In this document: positions 60,992 through 64,000 of the stretch, one piece after another
Layout of the letters: the number at the start of each line of letters is the position of its first letter
Position numbering within the stretch: the stretch's first letter is position 1
NCBI RefSeq assembly: GCF_021538615.1
Contig: NZ_JAJHIZ010000003.1
Location: 4,887,811-4,951,810, forward strand
DNA length: 64,000 nt
Direction of reading: 5' to 3'
Origin: Niabella agricola
Lineage (GTDB): Bacteria > Bacteroidota > Bacteroidia > Chitinophagales > Chitinophagaceae
Program-made: the position numbers and the translations under genes
Notes under the pieces: model-generated
Database searches by the model: none
Told to the model about the DNA's origin: nothing
Seen by the model: only the letters and a program-made list of their open reading frames with translations

Positions 60992-61018
60992 AAGCCTTCG
61001 CAGCGCGGAGGCTTTTTT
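60992..61018 (+). terminator. Terminator of mqo
   Basis: AAGCCTTCGC / GCGGAGGCTT (one mismatch), AGC loop, seven T; 21 bp after the stop. Confidence 0.88.
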
Positions 61019-61176
61019 TGTGCTCGCCTGTCTGTATTGCCACCGAAGCTTTTTGAGCTGAAGAGAGGGATGTGTTTGTCTCTTACCTGACGGCGGTTCA
61101 ACGGGAAATAAGCAGCAGTAACCGCATCGGCAAAAAGGAAAAAGATCAGTGTTTCAGTGACGGAGATAAAAGAAAA

Positions 61177-61233
61177 TTGGTTCGTTCTGATTTTTATTCT
61201 ACATTTGTAGAATAAAATCTATATTTGTAGAAT
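61177..61233 (+). promoter_or_regulatory. BlaI-type operators overlapping the promoter
   Basis: TTG (61177-61179), 20-bp spacer and TACATTTG (61200-61207) form a perfect promoter. The -7 box is inside the perfect 18-bp palindrome ATTCTACATTTGTAGAAT (61196-61213). A second, imperfect copy (61216-61233) contains TATATTTG and overlaps the BlaI start codon. The core TACATTTGTA resembles BlaI/MecI boxes. Repressor binding would block polymerase directly. Confidence 0.85.
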
Positions 61234-61621
61234 GATTAAGTTGTCAAAATCAGAAGAGCAATTAATGGAATATATCTGGAAAGCAGAAAAGGCCTTTATG
61301 AAAGACCTGATCGAAGCCTTTCCAGATCCCAAACCCGCCAGCACAACGGTAGCCACGTTGTTAAAGCGCATGACCGATAAAGGAGTGATCGGTTATACCC
61401 AGTATGGAAATTCCCGGGAATATTATCCTTTAATAAAAAAGGCCGACTATTTTTCGAAACATGTGACCAGTATGATCAAAAATTATTTTGATGATTCTGT
61501 GCTGCAATTCGCTTCCTTTTTTACAAAAGAAGCAAAGCTGAGCCGGGAGCAACTCGAGGAGTTAAAGAAGATTGTAGACGGGCAGATTCAATCTCTATCC
61601 GATCAAAAAAAGAAAAAATAA
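61232..61621 (+). CDS. BlaI/MecI/CopY-family repressor
   Basis: A 129-residue winged-helix repressor: LSKSEEQLMEYIWKAEKAFM, TTVATLLKRMTDKGVIGYTQ (recognition helix and wing), YYPLIKKADYFSKH, and a C-terminal dimerisation and cleavage region. It should bind the two operators before it and be inactivated when the neighbouring M56 sensor is triggered. Its stop overlaps the next start as TAATG. The second operator covers its ATG, so the transcript leader is very short. Confidence 0.95.
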   Translation: MIKLSKSEEQLMEYIWKAEKAFMKDLIEAFPDPKPASTTVATLLKRMTDKGVIGYTQYGNSREYYPLIKKADYFSKHVTSMIKNYFDDSVLQFASFFTKEAKLSREQLEELKKIVDGQIQSLSDQKKKK

Positions 61622-63189
61622 TGCTTTACCTTTTAAAAGTCATTGCCTGCAGCGGATTGCTATATGTCTTTTATTATTGCTTTCTGCAAAAGGAAAAAAT
61701 GCTGGTATTTAACCGGTTTTACCTGTTGGGCAGCCTGCTGCTTTCTTTTCTGATTCCGCTTTCGATCATACAGGTCCGGCTAAAACCGGCCGTGCTGCCT
61801 TCAGATACAGGAGCTGTTGTTGCTGTAACGGCCGCTCCCGCAGGGGCAACTTTTGCGGAATTGATGGCCCCATTTGTATATTGGGTAATAGGTATTATCA
61901 GTAGTGTATTGCTGCTACGTTTCACCATCCATTTAATCCAGATCCGCCAGAAGATAAACGCGAATGAGCAACGCGCTTTTGAAGGTGCGCGGCTGGTGCT
62001 TTTACAGGAGGCCGTAACGCCGCATTCCTTCTTTAAATATATTTTTCTGAATAAGGCAGATTTTGAGCGGAACCGGATCGATACGGCGATCCTTGTTCAT
62101 GAACTTACACATGCACGTCAGAAACATACCTGGGACATCGTATTGGCAGAATTTACCGGGGCGCTGATTTGGTTCAACCCGTTCATGGTATTATACCGTC
62201 GTGCCATCCGTCTCAATCATGAGTTCCTTGCGGATCAGTCGGCCGGCGGAAAGCCCGAACAAAGGGCCGCCTACCAGCAACTCTTACTAAAAAGTATTTA
62301 CGTAAATCAATCCATACCGCTTGCAAGCAGTTTCTATTTTTTAACCACAAAAAAAAGGTTACTTATGTTACAGCAAGAACCCCGCCTGTTCAGAACAGGA
62401 ATTAAAGCAGCATTGATATTACCGATGCTGGCCCTGCTTGTTTTTATATTTGCAGAACGGGTATATACCCAGGAACCGCCGCCGCCACCTCCAAAGGCGG
62501 AAGTACAAAAAATACCGGATGAAATTGAAAAGATCAGTGTGCTTACACCCAATGGAAAGCCTGTTGCCGTTCTAACCTATAAAAATGGCAAAAAGGTCAG
62601 AGCAGATATCAGCAGTGCGGAAAAACAGGCCGCATTTGAAAAAAAATATGGGGTAGAAATTCCACCACCACCACCTGCTCCTCCTGCTCCGGAAAAACAA
62701 CCGGCTGGTGAAAAAGGAATGAGTACTGGTGAGATAGATACCTACCGTATATTGTACAAGGCAACGTTGAAACCATCGGGGAATGCAAAACCCGGATCTC
62801 CAAACGACGGAGATAAACTCCAGCGGATGGCAACGCTCTATTTTAAAATGAGCGAATCGCAAAAGGCTTCCGTGCCACCGCCACCGGTAATGGCGCCGGC
62901 ACAGGAAGCGCCGGCTGCATCGGCACATTCGGCCATATTCGCTGCTGCGGGTAGGGAAATCTCAGCCCGGGATCCGGAACCGCCACGAGCGTTTGCCGGG
63001 GAACCGCTTTCCGCTCCCGTAGAAGAAAGAGTGGCGCCGATAAAACGGGTACAAACACTGGAACCACTGGCCCCGGTACGGGCAGAAAATATCCGGATCA
63101 TAGAAGTGCAAAGGGCTGGGAATGCCCGGGCTCCTGTGCAGGCAAAAATACCCCCGGTAGCCATGGTGGAAGGAGCTACTGTAAACTAA
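61621..63189 (+). CDS. M56-family (BlaR1-like) sensor metallopeptidase
   Basis: A 522-residue membrane peptidase. Membrane helices: about residues 1-20, 35-55 (LLSFLIPLSIIQVRL), 85-105 and 260-285 (ALILPMLALLVFIFAERVY). The zinc motif is VHELTHARQKHTWD with the third ligand in LNHEFLADQSA. The periplasmic tail is Pro-rich (EPPPPPPK; PPPPPAPPAPEK) and lacks both a penicillin-binding domain and an obvious TonB end, so the signal is unknown. It should cleave or trigger cleavage of the BlaI repressor. Confidence 0.9.
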   Translation: MLYLLKVIACSGLLYVFYYCFLQKEKMLVFNRFYLLGSLLLSFLIPLSIIQVRLKPAVLPSDTGAVVAVTAAPAGATFAELMAPFVYWVIGIISSVLLLRFTIHLIQIRQKINANEQRAFEGARLVLLQEAVTPHSFFKYIFLNKADFERNRIDTAILVHELTHARQKHTWDIVLAEFTGALIWFNPFMVLYRRAIRLNHEFLADQSAGGKPEQRAAYQQLLLKSIYVNQSIPLASSFYFLTTKKRLLMLQQEPRLFRTGIKAALILPMLALLVFIFAERVYTQEPPPPPPKAEVQKIPDEIEKISVLTPNGKPVAVLTYKNGKKVRADISSAEKQAAFEKKYGVEIPPPPPAPPAPEKQPAGEKGMSTGEIDTYRILYKATLKPSGNAKPGSPNDGDKLQRMATLYFKMSESQKASVPPPPVMAPAQEAPAASAHSAIFAAAGREISARDPEPPRAFAGEPLSAPVEERVAPIKRVQTLEPLAPVRAENIRIIEVQRAGNARAPVQAKIPPVAMVEGATVN

Positions 63190-63474
63190 AGAAAACAGAC
63201 GCGATCCCAATCACAGCCAATAGAATATCAGGCACAAAGAAAAGGTGCGGAGCAACCCAGGAGCCGAAACGGAATTTTTGGAACTACAGATCAACGTAAT
63301 GTTGATCTTTTTTGTTTGGTGCTTTAAAAAATTATGAAAACATTTACTTTGCAGGCCGCGAAATGCAAAGGAATGTTTAAAAAGCTGCAAGCTGCTTATA
63401 TTGGCGCAGCTATTGTTTAATAATTAGTGTCTTAAGATCTGTATCTGGTAATTATTTTGATAAAATTTTTATTT

Positions 63475-64000
63475 ATGAAACGAAGTAAACTTGTTCTTAA
63501 ATCCTTTTTGCTTGCTGCTGCCATCGCGGTGTCCGGTGCTGCTATGGCACAGGTGGAAGTAGGGGTGCGCGCCGGTGTTAACCTTTCCAATCTTACGATA
63601 AAAGATGCAGACGGAAAAACAGTAGACGGAGCTAAACTGACGCCCGGTTTTAATGCAGGGCTCACCTTTGACATCCCGGTGGCGGATGAATTTTATATCC
63701 AGCCGGGTGCATTGTTCAGTATGAAAGGAGCCAGGCTGGAAAAGAATGCACATGAATATTTTAATGCGGACGCTTATTCCGCTGCCGACGCGGGTGATTA
63801 TACCCGGCTGAACACCTATAACCTCGAAGTGCCGGTAAATTTTATCTTTAAGCCTGCTGCGGGGAACGGAAACCTGTTGATTGGGGCCGGTCCTTATTTT
63901 TCATATGCGCTGGGCGGAAAATTTAAAAGAGTGACCAACCGCTTTGGAACCGAATCCGGAAAGCTGGAATTTGCAAATGACTATAACGACTTTAGCTCCG
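63475..64000 (+). CDS. Outer-membrane beta-barrel protein (PorT-like), 3' end outside window
   Basis: The first 175 residues of a barrel protein. Signal peptide ends at SGAAMAQ; then VEVGVRAGVNLSNLTIKDAD, LTPGFNAGLTFDIPVADEFY and IQPGALFSMKGARLEK, the alternating pattern of the outer-membrane beta-barrel (OMP_b-brl_2/PorT) family. Further strands (YNLEVPVNFIFKPA; LLIGAGPYFSYALGG) follow up to the window edge. Probably a small structural or porin-like surface protein. The 285 bp upstream contain a possible 15-codon frame (MFKKLQAAYIGAAIV) of doubtful reality. Confidence 0.88.
   Translation, partial: MKRSKLVLKSFLLAAAIAVSGAAMAQVEVGVRAGVNLSNLTIKDADGKTVDGAKLTPGFNAGLTFDIPVADEFYIQPGALFSMKGARLEKNAHEYFNADAYSAADAGDYTRLNTYNLEVPVNFIFKPAAGNGNLLIGAGPYFSYALGGKFKRVTNRFGTESGKLEFANDYNDFSS

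Overview
The window is chromosomal DNA of a Bacteroidota bacterium, most likely family Chitinophagaceae (a Niabella-like genome would fit; this is inference). The grounds are two SusC/SusD pairs, a sigma/FecR/SusC relay, GLPGLI, DUF4974 and DUF2490 families, A-rich start regions with few Shine-Dalgarno sites, and repeated promoters of the Bacteroidota type (TTG, 19-20 bp, TAnnTTTG). I saw no rRNA, insertion sequence, integrase, prophage or CRISPR array.

Layout. 0-7.7 kb: a LysR-like C-terminal fragment, a MarR-GNAT fusion with its own operator, a class C beta-lactamase-like hydrolase, a ferredoxin-type flavoprotein reductase, an L,D-transpeptidase lipoprotein and a Gfo/Idh/MocA oxidoreductase. 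7.8-13.4 kb: a complete tripartite RND efflux operon. 13.5-20.3 kb: a GLPGLI/PNGase F-like secreted protein, a dipeptidase with a coupled partner, and a TonB-dependent receptor. 20.5-27.3 kb: ECF sigma, FecR anti-sigma, STN-containing SusC and SusD, closed by a strong terminator. 27.4-36.9 kb: an acyl-CoA mutase large subunit divergent from an acyl-CoA dehydrogenase, then an M60 (mucinase-type) peptidase, a GH27 alpha-galactosidase, YggS, DUF2490, an endonuclease/phosphatase lipoprotein and DoxX. With the PNGase F-like protein and the SusCD pairs, these suggest growth on host-type glycoproteins.

36.9-44.6 kb is the most unusual part. Two MNT-type nucleotidyltransferases, a cytosolic slipin with a triplicated N-terminal module, a WYL regulator, an AAA ATPase and a YkuK RNase H-like protein are interleaved with two clusters of tRNA-like elements. 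One cluster holds six abutting cloverleaf-like units with different anticodons in under 500 bp. Several very short ORFs sit beside them, one with a perfect Shine-Dalgarno site. A near-palindromic 22-bp motif occurs both upstream of the nucleotidyltransferase operon and between the WYL gene and the first tRNA-like cluster, so the parts look co-regulated. I read it as an RNA-sensing or RNA-repair type system without RtcB. The function is inferred.

44.7-64 kb: YcxB-like protein, GNAT, MiaE, a second SusCD operon, DUF6157, two YCII proteins (one paired with an ECF42-type sigma), rpsO-pnp, malate:quinone oxidoreductase, a BlaI/M56 (BlaR1-like) pair whose operators contain the promoter, and the start of an outer-membrane barrel protein.

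Intergenic DNA carries degenerate repeats with a strict 7-bp period. One such array lies in frame inside yggS and lengthens the protein.
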